Source of the DNA: Irineochytrium annulatum
Taxonomy: Eukaryota; Chytridiomycota; Chytridiomycetes; Chytridiales; Chytridiaceae
Length of the DNA stretch: 36,627 bases
Direction: 5' to 3'
Assembly: GCA_027600665.1 (NCBI GenBank)
Contig: JADGJL010000155.1
Coordinates: 1-36,627, forward strand
A program made the position numbers and the translations under genes. The notes under the pieces were generated by a model, which ran no database searches, was not told the origin of the DNA, and saw only the letters and a program-made list of their open reading frames with translations. Of the stretch, positions 1 through 9,565 are shown piece after piece. Every line of letters starts with the position of its first letter. Positions within the stretch are counted from its first letter, which is position 1.

Positions 1-36
1 CCACAGACCCCCTAAGTGTGTCGATATCAACAATAG

Positions 37-1235
37 GTCGGCGTCCTCCCCTTCTACCACATGTACGGCCTCAACCTCAGCCTCCACACCGCCCCCGCCG
101 TCTGCATCACCGTCGTCGTCGTCTCCAAGTTCGAGCTCGAGCCCTTCCTCAAGACCCTCTCCAAGTACCGCGTCACCATGGCCCACATCGTGCCCCCCAT
201 CGTCGTCGCGCTCGCGAAGCACCCCATCGTCGACTCGTACGACCTCAAGAGCCTAAAGTACCTGTTCAGCGGCGCAGCGCCCCTTGGCGTGGAGTTGTCG
301 GAGGAGGTCAGCAAGCGGTTGGACGTGGTGGTGCTGCAGGGATATGGGATGACGGAGCTGAGCCCGACGGCCACGTTGACGACTTCGAGTAAGTGTTTTT
401 TTTTACCCTGTCGCTCGGATCAGAATTTTTTTTTCTTACGTGTATCTAGAGAGGAACAAGTACGGCTCGGCCGGCTTCCTCCTTCCCAACATGCAGGCTC
501 GCTTGGTCAACCCCGTGACCGGCCGGGACGTAGGCGTCGGCGCTGAAGGCGAGCTCTGGCTCAAAGGCCCGAACGTCATGCTGGGTTACCACGGAAACAA
601 GAAGGCAACGGCCGAGACCATCGTGAAGGGGGGCTGGTTGCGGACGGGTGACGTGGCCGTCGTCGACAAGGAAGGCTTCTACTACAGTGAGTCCCTTCTT
701 TCGCCCGTCTTATCTCCCCGCGCGCGTGGGAGTAAAAAAATTACGTTTTGCTAAATCTGTTGGGGCGGACGCCGCCCGTTGTTTTTTGCAGTCGTTGACA
801 GGATCAAGGAGCTCATCAAATACAAGGGCCTCCAGGTCGCCCCCGCCGAGCTGGAGTCCTACCTCCTCGCGCACCCGAGCCTCGCGGACGCGGCCGTCAT
901 CCCGACGCCGGACGAGCGCGCGGGCGAGCTGCCGAGGGCCTACGTCGTGCTGAAGCCGGGGCAGAAGGCGACGGAGAAGGAGATTCAGGACTTTATCCAG
1001 AAGAAGGTGTCGAACCATAAGTGGTTGAGGGGCGGGGTGGCTTTCATTGATGGTGAGTTCATTGTTGGCGGTCTTTTTTCGCCCCTTATTCATGAATGTT
1101 TTTTGGTCGCTTAACTCATGTTTTTGTGCAGCGATCCCAAAGTCGCCTTCCGGGAAAATCCTGCGTCGCGTTCTCAGGGATATGGATGCGAAGGAGCGGG
1201 CTGCCAAAGGGCCGGCCCCGAAGGCCAAGTTGTAA
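37..1235 (+). CDS. 4-coumarate-CoA ligase-like acyl-CoA synthetase, 5'-partial, peroxisomal
   Basis: C-terminal part of an ANL-superfamily adenylating enzyme that activates a carboxylic acid to its acyl-AMP and then acyl-CoA; the upstream exons lie outside the window. Exons read as about 37-388, 450-686, 792-1052 and 1132-1235, with GT-AG introns that keep the frame. Visible family motifs are LPFYHMYG at the start, YGMTELSP (A5), [18 protein letters not shown] then [12 protein letters not shown] (A7/A8), and [11 protein letters not shown] (A10), whose Lys is the adenylation-step lysine. The protein ends in AKL, a canonical type 1 peroxisomal targeting signal, which points to a peroxisomal 4CL-like or medium/long-chain acyl-CoA ligase rather than a cytosolic phenylpropanoid enzyme. 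The substrate cannot be read from this fragment. The family call is secure; the first exon boundary is approximate. Confidence 0.93.
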
Positions 1236-2025
1236 ATTCCCGTTCAGATGGACATGTTAGGCGCGTGTCGATCGTTTTACGTTTAACTCTTTTTTTGAAC
1301 AACGGAACTCTGGATGAATTACGGTTAAATTGCTCACGGTGGAACAAATAGCGAATATTGAATAAATATGTGAAGTGGCTTGTTCGTGGCTTGGTGGCTT
1401 GGCCGTTAGTCTTGGTGGCGTAGCAATTAGTTGTGTTGTTGTTGATTGCGAGGCATTCGCGACATGGCCGACTCTGCAGGTTGGAGGCTGGCGTGTATTT
1501 ACTGATTTTACATTGGCGGATCAATGCTCCAGCCGCCTCAATTCGACGGCAACAGCATATGGTCAACAGGCGGGGGTGGACCGTTGGGTTTCTTCATATC
1601 GGAAGCGGTTGTGACAGGGCCCAGCACTCCTGATCAGGCACATTTAACGGCGACTTCGACGACTGCATGCTGGCCGCTTGCACCTTAAGTCAGTCAGATC
1701 GCTCGTGTACGTGCATGGCACAACAACTGTGGTGCAACCCATTCCACCTGCCATAGTTTGGAACGGGCATTAGGAATATCAATGATCGGTGCCTCCAATT
1801 GATAAAAAAACATATGAACTCATTAGGCTATTATTTCGTAATAATTAGCTGTTTTAATTTAAAATTAGCCACAAAATAAGAAAAGCAGGCAGCAGTGAGA
1901 GAGCCGCTATGTTAAATGTTACGCCTTTGTCCAAGAATACATAAAAAAAATCATTACAAGCCCCGACAGAGCCGCGACTTGGTCTCTTTTGCCCTTCATC
2001 AACCAACGACGCCGTCGCCGCCACC
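1236..2025. other. Intergenic, no gene seen
   Basis: Between the acyl-CoA ligase stop and the first six-Cys membrane gene. Short open frames here have no recognisable protein character, and the stretch from about 1790 to 1960 is AT-rich. It presumably holds the ligase 3' UTR and the promoter of the next gene. I see no RNA gene or repeat. Confidence 0.5.
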
Positions 2026-3528
2026 ATGACCGTATCAACCATAGACGGGGACACCTTCCGCACGGCGACGCTGCGAGACTCAAGGAGTAAGGCCAACACG
2101 ATGGTGCGTGTGGCCTTCACTTTCCGTCACTCGGTGTTCCGATTCTAATCAAATGATCAGGTCGCCTCCATCGACCTGCCCACACCCTCGATCACCAAAG
2201 GGACGACGATATACTTCCAGTTTGTCCTGATGGATCTGGTGGCTAACAACGCCCGCGGGGTCCTGTGCCCCTGGTCCTCGACCACCACCAACGTCACCTG
2301 CCCAGACGTGGCGGACGAGGGGCCCAGGTGCGTCGAGCAAGGGTGCACGTTCCCGGTCCCGGCGGCCGGTACTTACCCGGCCTCGACGTATGAGGTTGAC
2401 ATGTTGATCTGTCTCTCGACCGTTGGGGCCAGCGACTGCGCGGCTGTTGAGGAAACGTTTGGCTTCCAGTTTGCATCCTCTTTCAAGTACGTTTCTTGTC
2501 TGATTACGGCGGTTGGGAGCATTTGAATGGAGAAGCCACAGTTGGAATTAGGGGGTGATTGTTTAACAAAAGTTAACCCTCCTTGTCAAAGCTTCACAAT
2601 CAGTAACAGCGGCGTCTGGGCGGGCAGTTGGGGTAGTACGGCTCCGGCGGTGTCAGCGGCCGCACCGAATGCGACCACATCCGCCTCCGCGAAGTCGACC
2701 GGCCCGACCATCTCCGCTGCCACCGCCCTCAACCCCGCGACCAAGTCGACGCCAAGCGCCACCTCCACCTCCGGCGCCTCCTCCGCCAACTCGTCGGCAT
2801 CCTCCTCCTCGTCGTCCCCCTCCACCATGATCATCATTATCGCGATTGCTGCCGGCGTCGTCGTCGTTGGCGCCTTCTTCGCCGCCTTCTACATCTACCG
2901 ACGATCCACCAGGTCACGCGCCGCCTCCGCCTCTAAAGGACCCGCCGTCCCTACGTCCTCCCCGTACACCCCGCCGCCTCCCCCGAGCGCTTCTGCCGCG
3001 GGGCCGATCCCAGACCCAAACGCGGGGTTCTACCAAGCTCCCGCCCAATCCTCCATGATGGCCATGTCGCCCACTCACGGCTCTTACGGTCAACAACCTT
3101 TCGCCCCGCAACAGATCCAGCACCACCCGCAGCAGCCATACGCCATCCAGCAGTCCTACACCCTCGAGTCGTCGGCGGCGGCCGGCCCCTCCGACCTCCC
3201 GACCATGCAGGCCCCCAACTTCGCCCCGCACCCCAACATCAATCAGCACTACGTCGGCGGCGGTAGCGAGTACTCGTTCCCCGGCCAGCACCACCACCTG
3301 CAACAGGGGGCGCAGTCGAGCATGATGTCGTACACGTCGGCTGGGTCTTCGTCGGCGCCGCTTCATCATGGGTCGATGGCGGGGTCGATGATGACGGAAG
3401 CTGTGGCGCCTGCTGGGGCGTTGAGCGATCAGGCCACGCAGGGGGGGTCGGAGAAGCAGGGCGGGCTGTGGTATCCGCCGCCGCAGGCGACGCCGAGCCT
3501 GCCCAGATACGAGCACAGTCCTGAATGA
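2026..3528 (+). CDS. Six-cysteine single-pass membrane protein, paralogue A
   Basis: First of three tandem paralogues of a family I do not recognise. Exons 2026-2103, 2161-2486 and 2592-3528 give 446 aa. Order of parts: an N-terminal ectodomain of about 135 residues with six cysteines spaced C-x10-C-x9-C-x4-C-x21-C-x8-C; a GVWAGSWGST motif; a Ser/Thr/Ala-rich stalk; one hydrophobic span at about residues 214-237 followed by YRRSTRSR; and a Pro/Gln/His/Ser-rich tail containing SSMMAMSP, LPTMQAPNF, QHYVGG, SSMMSY and, near the end, EKQGGLW then PSLPRY. Arg after the span predicts a cytoplasmic tail, yet no cleavable signal peptide is visible. The 2104-2160 intron is absent from both paralogues. 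The start ATG has a CCACC context and aligns with the starts of the other two copies. Role unknown; a wall or surface sensor or adhesin is an inference from architecture. Confidence 0.82.
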
Positions 3529-4021
3529 GGCCATCGGTTTACGAAAGCTTTGAGTGTGGGGCACTGTGTTAAAAGTGATGGGAAAGTCTTTGAATTGCGT
3601 TTTACTTATTGTTTTCTTTGTTCGGTTGTTTATTATAATGCATGTTGCGCGTGAGCTGTTTTCACTTTTGCCTTCTTCATTCTTCCGTTGGCCCGGTTCT
3701 GTTCTCTCCTCATAAGTAGTCTTATCTCGACCCCTTTATGCCGGTAGTTCGACAATACAGACCATTAACAACATTAACAACGACATTGGAAGGATTCCTT
3801 GCAGTCCAGAACGTCTTTTTTCGGGGGGGCTTTGCAGTAAGAAGGAACATTCGGGACTCTGCCTGACCAGGATGGTGTTGTCGTTCACACTTTTTGCCCT
3901 CAAAATGCTCAGCCACACACGCCCGGTGTCGTGTCTCCGTGGCCAATAAAGCGCGCGAACAGGCGGCACGGGCTCTCGCGCACCCTGCTCATCCGACGTC
4001 CCCTCCGAAGCGTGATCAGGC
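3529..4021. other. Intergenic between paralogues A and B
   Basis: Contains the 3' UTR of paralogue A and the promoter of paralogue B. No coding sequence or structured RNA recognised; the first 200 bases are T-rich. Confidence 0.5.
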
Positions 4022-5383
4022 ATGGGCGTCTCGACCATCAACGCCAGCACACCTGCAATCTCGACGTTCCGGAACGCACTTATTGATCCCAACTCCCTCG
4101 TGGCCAACATCGACCTCCCGGCCGCCGCCGTCCCGCCGTCCACCCAGGCCTACTATCAATACGTCCTGACGGATCTCCTCGCGACCGCAGGCTCCAACCG
4201 CGTCAGCGCGACCGTACTCTGTCCGTGGGGAGCAACGAATGGGACGATCGTCGACTGCCCGCCGTTGGATCCGTCGTCGAACGAGTCCGTGAATCTGGGC
4301 CAGAGCTGCATCGAGCAGCAGTGCGCGTTCCCGGTGCCCCAGGCGGGGTCATTCCCGGCCTCGACTTATCTCATCGAGATATGGACGTGCTTGAGCTCTG
4401 TCGGGCGGAACGAGTGCGCGTCCGTGGAGGAAACTTTTTCCTTCACGCGCTTCAGCACGTTTAAGTATGTTTTCTTTGGGAGCGTTGAAGGCTGATTGTT
4501 CCTCTTCGTCCGAGCTTAACCGTTTCTTCTTTCCATGTTCAGCTTCACCATCGGCACGAACGGCGTTTGGACGGGCACCTGGGGTTCCACGAGCCCCGGG
4601 CCGTCGGCCGTCCCGTTCACTCTGGCCGCCAGCACCACGATCGCGTCCAGCACCCCCATCATTATTACAGCCACCGACAACGACGCACCCGTCATCACCC
4701 CAACCACGACCTCCGCCACCTCTCCCTCATCCGCCGCCGACGCGAACGCATCCGCTTCCTCATCCACACCTGCATCCTCGACAATCCTCATCATCGTCGC
4801 CGTGTGCGCCGTCATCGTCCTCGCCGTCGTCGTGGGCCTCACCCTCCTCTACCGCCGCCGCGCAAATAAGTCCGGCCACGCGCCGACGTCATCCGATGCG
4901 CCGGGCTTATACCGGCCTTTCAGCGTCACATCTCCTTCCACCGGCCCGACGACGTTCTACCTGCCTCCGCAGAGCACATCGATGCAGCCGTTGTCGTCAC
5001 AAGACGGCTGCGGACAGGACTTGAGATACCTTCCGTCCATGCGGCAGCCGGATTTCTCCACAAATCCGCATCCACATCAGCAGGGGCAGTCGCAGCAGTA
5101 CGTCGGCGTCGACCAAACGATGCAGTCGAGCATGGCGTCGTACGATCCGCTTGGGCATTCCCTCGCCGATCACGGTCAGCTGCGTACGGAGCCGGCGCCG
5201 ACGTCAAGCATGATGTCGCACGCGTCGGAAGGTGTGCAGTATTTAGGTAGCGCACGCGGGTCCATGGGGCCTATGGGGACAGTGGTGCCTGTGACGAGGT
5301 CGCCTGAGAAGAGGGGTCTGTGGGATCCTCCGGCGCAGCAGGAAGGGCCGACGCTGCCAGTGTACAGCGCAGGGCCGCAGTGA
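4022..5383 (+). CDS. Six-cysteine single-pass membrane protein, paralogue B
   Basis: Second tandem copy. Exons 4022-4464 and 4543-5383 give 427 aa; the intron sits at the same phase-2 position, in the Asn codon before FTI, as in copies A and C. The ectodomain keeps the six cysteines (C-x11-C-x16-C-x4-C-x21-C-x8-C) and blocks shared with the others: YYQYVLTDLL, FPVPQAGSFPASTY, ASVEETF and GVWTGTWGSTSPGPSA. A Ser/Thr stalk is followed by a span (ILIIVAVCAVIVLAVVVGL) and YRRRANKSG. The tail has LPSMRQPDFS, QQYVGV, QSSMASY, SSMMSHAS and ends with EKRGLW and PTLPVY. B and C share tail motifs more closely with each other than with A. No signal peptide is visible; function unknown. Confidence 0.82.
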
Positions 5384-5643
5384 CCTTCGGCGTCAGTGGC
5401 CGAGGGATATCTGGAACCGTTTGCAAGCCACCGCGAAATTGTGAAACACTTACACTATCAAATCAATATCTCACTACAAGGAAGGAACTTAAGATAAACG
5501 CATCCGCATAATGCAGTTCTCGAACCGAATCTACATGGTTGGCAGTTTGGCAGTTACTACAAAAACATATACAGTGGAGCCACAGGTGCAGACACCAACC
5601 GTCAAAACCACGATTCCTTCCCATCACTGATCAAAGATCAGCC

Positions 5644-6969
5644 ATGGTCGTCTCCACCGTCAACGCCAGCACCCCCTGGTCCGTGACCCTGAAGCCCGGC
5701 GTCCGGGACGCGAGCATGCTGGTCGCCAACATCGACCTCCCCACCAGCGCCATCCCCTCATCCACGCAGGCCTACTACCAGTACGTGCTCACGGACCTGC
5801 TCTCGACCTCCGGCTCCGCCGTCCGCGCGACGCTCTGCGCCTTCGGCTCGTCGGACGGGACCGTCGTCGGCTGCTCGCAGCCGGACCTGCTTGGGAGCAC
5901 CTGCATCCACCAGCAGTGCGCATTCCCCGTTCCCAGGTCGGGCTCATTCCCGGCCTCGACGTATGAGATCGGGATTTGGGTCTGCCTGAGCACGGTCGGG
6001 CCGAGCGATTGCGCGTCCGTGGAGGAGACGTTCCCGTTCACGGAGTTGAGCACGTTAAAGTACGTTTCTTTTTTCTTTGCAACGCGTGCGCCGTTCTGGT
6101 TGTGTGATCTGATGGACTGACTGACACATGTTTTTCTTTCCTTTTAAAGCTTTACCATCAGCAACAACGGCGTATGGACGGGGAGTTGGGGATCCACGAC
6201 CCCTGGGCCCTCGGCCGCAGCTTTCACGGAGATCACCGGCAACCAACCGGGCTCCAGCCCAACAGCCTCGCGCGTCTCCACCGCCGCCCCCTCGACTTCG
6301 TCGGCCGCCAACACCTCCTCCTCTTCCTCTTCCTCGTCCAACACCAAAATCATCATCGCCATAGCAGCCGCCGCCGGCGCCGTCATCATAGCCATCATCG
6401 CCGCCGTCGTCTTCTGCTACCGTCGCTCCCGCAAGTCGAAGTACGCCCCCACGGCCTCCGATGCCCCTTTGGTCTTCCAAAAGCCCTACGGCGGCGGCGG
6501 CGGGGATATGGCCCGATCCACGACGACGACGACCTTCTTCGCCCCGCCGGAGGGATCCTCCATGATGGCCATGTCGCCGCAATCCCACCCGGCCGGGCTG
6601 CAGCACCTGCCCTCCATGCGGCAGCCGGACTTCTCGACGCCGCCGACGCCGCATGAGCATCATCATCATCATCAGGAGCAGCAGTATGTGGGCGGCGGCG
6701 GCGGCGGCGGGGGTGCGTCGAGCAGCATGATGTCGTACACTTCTAACGTGATGTCGCCCGTGGTCGGCGGGGGATCGATGGGACCGCCGACCTTTGCGCC
6801 GGTGGTGCAAGGCGGAACCGCGGCGGCGGGTTCGGCGTCGGGGGCGTCGGAGAAGCAGGGCCTGTGGAATCGGGCGCCGGGGGCGTCGGAGAAGCAGGGC
6901 CTGTGGAATCCGGCGCCGGCTGTGGAGGAGGGGCCGAGCTTGCCGGCTTATGACGCGGGGACTCGGTGA
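5644..6969 (+). CDS. Six-cysteine single-pass membrane protein, paralogue C
   Basis: Third tandem copy. Exons 5644-6059 and 6150-6969 give 411 aa. An in-frame extension reaches upstream to 5539, but I chose the ATG at 5644 because it aligns with the MxVST starts of the other two copies and the extension does not look like a signal peptide. The ectodomain has the six-Cys pattern (C-x11-C-x9-C-x4-C-x21-C-x8-C), YYQYVLTDLL, FPVPRSGSFPASTY and GVWTGSWGSTTPGPSA. The stalk is followed by a span rich in Ile/Ala/Val and then CYRRSRKSK. The tail carries SSMMAMSP, LPSMRQPDFS, a His run, QQYVGG with a long Gly run, SSMMSYTS, and two tandem copies of GASEKQGLWN before GPSLPAY. Function unknown. Confidence 0.82.
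6655..6714 (+). repeat. His-codon and Gly-codon microsatellites in paralogue C
   Basis: Adjacent CAT and GGC trinucleotide runs encode a His run, QEQQYVG and then a Gly run in the cytoplasmic tail. Both are in frame and likely length-variable between strains. The other paralogues have QHYVGG or QQYVGV here without the long runs. Confidence 0.85.
6841..6918 (+). repeat. In-frame 39-bp tandem duplication of the conserved GLW motif
   Basis: Two 39-bp units (6841-6879 and 6880-6918) differ by one base and each encodes GASEKQGLWN plus three residues. Each paralogue has this Glu-Lys-x-Gly-Leu-Trp motif near the C-terminus; only copy C has it twice. Confidence 0.9.
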
Positions 6970-7677
6970 TTGCGGGTTTTTGGGTTGTTGGAAGCCATTG
7001 TTTGCCGGATTGGACATGTACTTCCTTTCCTTTCATGTCTTCAGGTAGTTTCCTTGTGGTTGGCCGAACCCCTATCTTTTTTTTTTATATCATTGTATCT
7101 TCATTAGCTCTAGCCAGTTCCGCGCATTCAATTCGATAGCGAGCAATACACTCGAGTATTATTAACCTGCTGGTTTGCAACTGACAATGGAACGAGCCTT
7201 GTGAATGTCAGGGTGAAGGATATGACTGGCGTGCCCTCCAGCGGTTGCACCCGATCGGCCTAGCTGACAAGATTCTTGGACGCGCCATGACAAAGAGGTA
7301 CATAACTGGAGCGTATTCATTCTCACTCCCAACCCTCACTCCCCAATACCCATCCTCTCGGCCGTCCTCCCTTACGCCATTTTTCCGCGTTCTCAGGGGC
7401 GGCTTTCTCGACTGCTACCCCGGCGACGAGTTCTACTTTTCGGCGAACGCCAAACGCAAACGTCGCGCTCGCGAGCATCCCCGCCGCGAGCTTGCGATTG
7501 CCGTTTGGGCCGAGGAGGGCGCGAAGGCTCACCCGGGACTTTCCATAGGTACCCCAAGATCACCACATACAATAATAATACGCAGGTCAGTGAAAAGTTT
7601 TAATTAATGTTAAATAAAATGCAGTGCGGCAATATGGAAGTATGAAGTTGATGCAAAGGATAATATGAAGTGTGCCT
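6970..7677. other. Intergenic with one protein-like fragment (about 7396-7550, plus)
   Basis: Mostly featureless. A GC-rich stretch at about 7396-7550 on the plus strand reads GGFLDCYPGDEFYF and then a basic segment, bounded by AG at about 7396. It could be an exon remnant, but I find no start, partner exons or family, so I do not call a gene. Confidence 0.3.
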
Positions 7678-8580
7678 CTAAAATATCGCGGCTGAACCGA
7701 AAACGAGGGTCGCCAGCGTCAGTCCAAGAAATCCAACACGCGACGTGGCGGAACCATTCGCAATGAGGTTCGTGGTGTAAGCCGGGTGCGTGGTGAAGAC
7801 CGTCGCGGTCACGGAGGAGGTCGCGGTCGAGCGCGTGAAGACTTTGGCGGTATACGTGATGATGGAGGTTCCGGTGGGCGTCTTGGTGGCCGTGTCGGTG
7901 GCGGTCGACGCCGTGCTGTCGTGGGTGCTGGAAGGGGTCTCTGTCGACTTGGGCGGCGGCGGCGGGGAGTCGGTCTGCGTCGTTTTGCGGGAAGCCGCTG
8001 TCGCTGTCGAGGTGACATTCCGGCCTGACGACTTGTCTTCAAACGTGAATCCATCGTTGTATGAACCTCCAATGACGGCGTCGCACCCGTCGCGGTCTCG
8101 GTGCATGTTGCAAGGCGATGCCTCGTCCTCCCCGCTAGTCGCGCAAGTCCGCATGCAGTACACCCCGTTGCCGACGAGCTCGACGTAGTTCGCGAATCCC
8201 TGGAGAGACGCGTCCGCGCCCGAACGGGGCTCGGATCCGTGGCTGGCGTTGTCGTACTGCCCGCCACCGTCGGCCGTGTTGATCCCCAGAAGCGACTCGT
8301 CGATCTTGCCGGTGACTTGCATGTACGCGTCGGTCTTGATAACGTGGGCCGAAAGGATGGCGCCGGACGCGATGGATTTGGAGCCGGAGGTCGAAAGGTC
8401 GCCGAGGCAGAAGGACTGGCCGGAGCCCTCAGACTCGCCGATGCTGATGCCCGGGCTGGCTGGCAGCAGGAGACAGAAGGCGTTTTGGTCAACGATGCCG
8501 ACGATCTTGCCGGGTGAGGCCGCTAGGACGGTGGTCGATGAGAGGGCCGCGAGGGCGATGATGGAGCGGAAGGAGAGCAT
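7678..8580 (-). CDS. Secreted GPI-type glycoprotein, MP88-like family
   Basis: A single exon of 300 aa. MLSFRSIIALAALSSTTVLA is a clear signal peptide. The mature domain has NAFCLLLPASPG, an IGESEG acidic turn, SAHVIKTDAYMQVTG, GGGQYDN, YVELVGNGVYC and GGSYNDGFTF; these fit a widespread fungal secreted family that includes the Cryptococcus immunoreactive mannoprotein MP88 (recognition from memory, no search run). Seven cysteines lie in the N-terminal domain. It is followed by a Ser/Thr/Pro-rich region of about 90 residues suited to O-mannosylation, then a C-terminal hydrophobic stretch (VGFLGLTLATLVFGSAAIF) after a small-residue NGSA site, typical of GPI attachment. It likely sits on the plasma membrane or wall. 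The molecular role of this family is not established. Confidence 0.75.
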   Translation of the reverse strand: MLSFRSIIALAALSSTTVLAASPGKIVGIVDQNAFCLLLPASPGISIGESEGSGQSFCLGDLSTSGSKSIASGAILSAHVIKTDAYMQVTGKIDESLLGINTADGGGQYDNASHGSEPRSGADASLQGFANYVELVGNGVYCMRTCATSGEDEASPCNMHRDRDGCDAVIGGSYNDGFTFEDKSSGRNVTSTATAASRKTTQTDSPPPPPKSTETPSSTHDSTASTATDTATKTPTGTSIITYTAKVFTRSTATSSVTATVFTTHPAYTTNLIANGSATSRVGFLGLTLATLVFGSAAIF

Positions 8581-8653
8581 GTTGAACGGAGAGAACTTGG
8601 AGCTTGAGAGGATAACTTAAACAGATGCAAGAAGATCACGACGCCCTCCAGCG

Positions 8654-8661
8654 TTTATATA
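8654..8661 (-). promoter_or_regulatory. TATA box of the secreted glycoprotein gene
   Basis: TATATAAA on the minus strand, about 75 bases upstream of the ATG at 8580, a normal fungal core-promoter position. Confidence 0.55.
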
Positions 8662-9358
8662 GATGTTTTCATGCTCTGTGCGAATTTTCCTTTGCGTTAT
8701 TTCAGCAGAGTTTTCTGCAAGTAACTGAGGCGATGGAGAAATAGTGGCTGTGGGTTAGTGAAGCCTGTCTGTCAATTTTACAATCGTTCGTACTTCGCAA
8801 CTTAACACTTCCACTCATCAGCACAAGCCGAAGGTAAGGCGAGGCTAAGGCGAGGCTGCTCGTTAACGGCGTTGCAACCTACGCATCGGCGCATGCAACC
8901 TAATCCCCAACAGCCATTACCTGACCGCGTCTCGCAGCGAGAATGAACTGTCGGTCGACTTCAGGCCAACAGAAGGAACGCGAGCGACGTTCCTTGCCGC
9001 GAGTCAAGCATGCAGCTCTACTAAAATAACAACGCGTTGCTTGTCAGAGAAGGCAGAGGTCTTTCCTCCCCGCTGTACAACAGCCAGCTCGGCTCCCAAC
9101 TCGCCCGTAGGCCGCCAATATTGAGCAGCAGTCGAGTTGCTCGGGGTCGTCTCCCTATCCTCAACACGGCCGACCCTCGCTCATAACATTCCAGTCGAAA
9201 ATGGATCGTTGTTGGACCTTGATTTGAACTTATATCCTGTGCTTTCAGATTATTTGCGCTTGACAATCGCGCATTCTCTAACTGCTTTATATTCTTTCTT
9301 TAGCTTACATCTGTGTCAGCATGGTCAAGAGTCCTAATTTGTCGACCCCCATCAACAA
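8662..9358. other. Intergenic, nothing recognised
   Basis: Between the promoter of the secreted glycoprotein gene and the tRNA. No open frame with protein character and no repeat other than a short AAGGCGAGGC direct repeat near 8834-8856. Confidence 0.5.
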
Positions 9359-9445
9359 GCCGCTTTAGCTCATCTGGGAGAGCGTAGCACTGAAGATGAA
9401 AGATCTGTTATGCTAAGGTACTGTGTTCGATCCACAGAAGCGGCA
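9359..9445 (+). tRNA. tRNA-Phe (GAA) with a 14-nt intron
   Basis: Folds as a complete cloverleaf: 7-bp acceptor stem GCCGCTT/AAGCGGC, D stem GCTC/GAGC, anticodon stem TAGCA/TGCTA, seven-base loop CTGAAGA with anticodon GAA at 9392-9394, five-base variable loop, T stem CTGTG/CACAG with loop TTCGATC, and discriminator A at 9445. The anticodon arm only pairs if 14 bases (9396-9409) are removed directly after position 37, the canonical eukaryotic tRNA intron site. The mature length is 73 nt without CCA. The T-rich run at 9493-9509 is the probable Pol III terminator. Confidence 0.95.
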
Positions 9446-9492
9446 AGCTAAATGCCAACGTTGATAAGCAGAGGGCCGTTGAAGTCAGCCAC

Positions 9493-9509
9493 TTTTTGCT
9501 TTTTTTTTT
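9493..9509 (+). terminator. Probable Pol III terminator T-runs
   Basis: T5 followed by T10 about 50 bases after the tRNA end; the first T-runs of four or more downstream of the gene. The trailer is longer than usual. Confidence 0.5.
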
Positions 9510-9565
9510 CGACCAGAATCGTTAAGGATGCTGTTTTTTTTCGACCAGAATCGTTAAGGATGCTG
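9502..9565 (+). repeat. Perfect 32-bp tandem duplication
   Basis: Units 9502-9533 and 9534-9565 are identical, each an eight-T run followed by 24 bases beginning CGACCAGAATC. It looks like a recent slippage or insertion duplication behind the tRNA. Confidence 0.95.

Noticed and set aside
5539..5643. N-terminal extension of paralogue C to an upstream in-frame ATG
   Set aside because: The extension is polar and basic, not signal-like, and the ATG at 5644 aligns with the starts of the two paralogues.
6055..7017. Long Arg-rich minus-strand frame over paralogue C
   Set aside because: It is a compositional shadow of the GC-rich coding strand, with no domain and the antisense position of a well-supported gene.
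7245..7607. Open plus-strand frame between paralogue C and the MP88-like gene
   Set aside because: Only the middle 50 codons look protein-like and no start, splice partner or family is apparent; kept as a note only.
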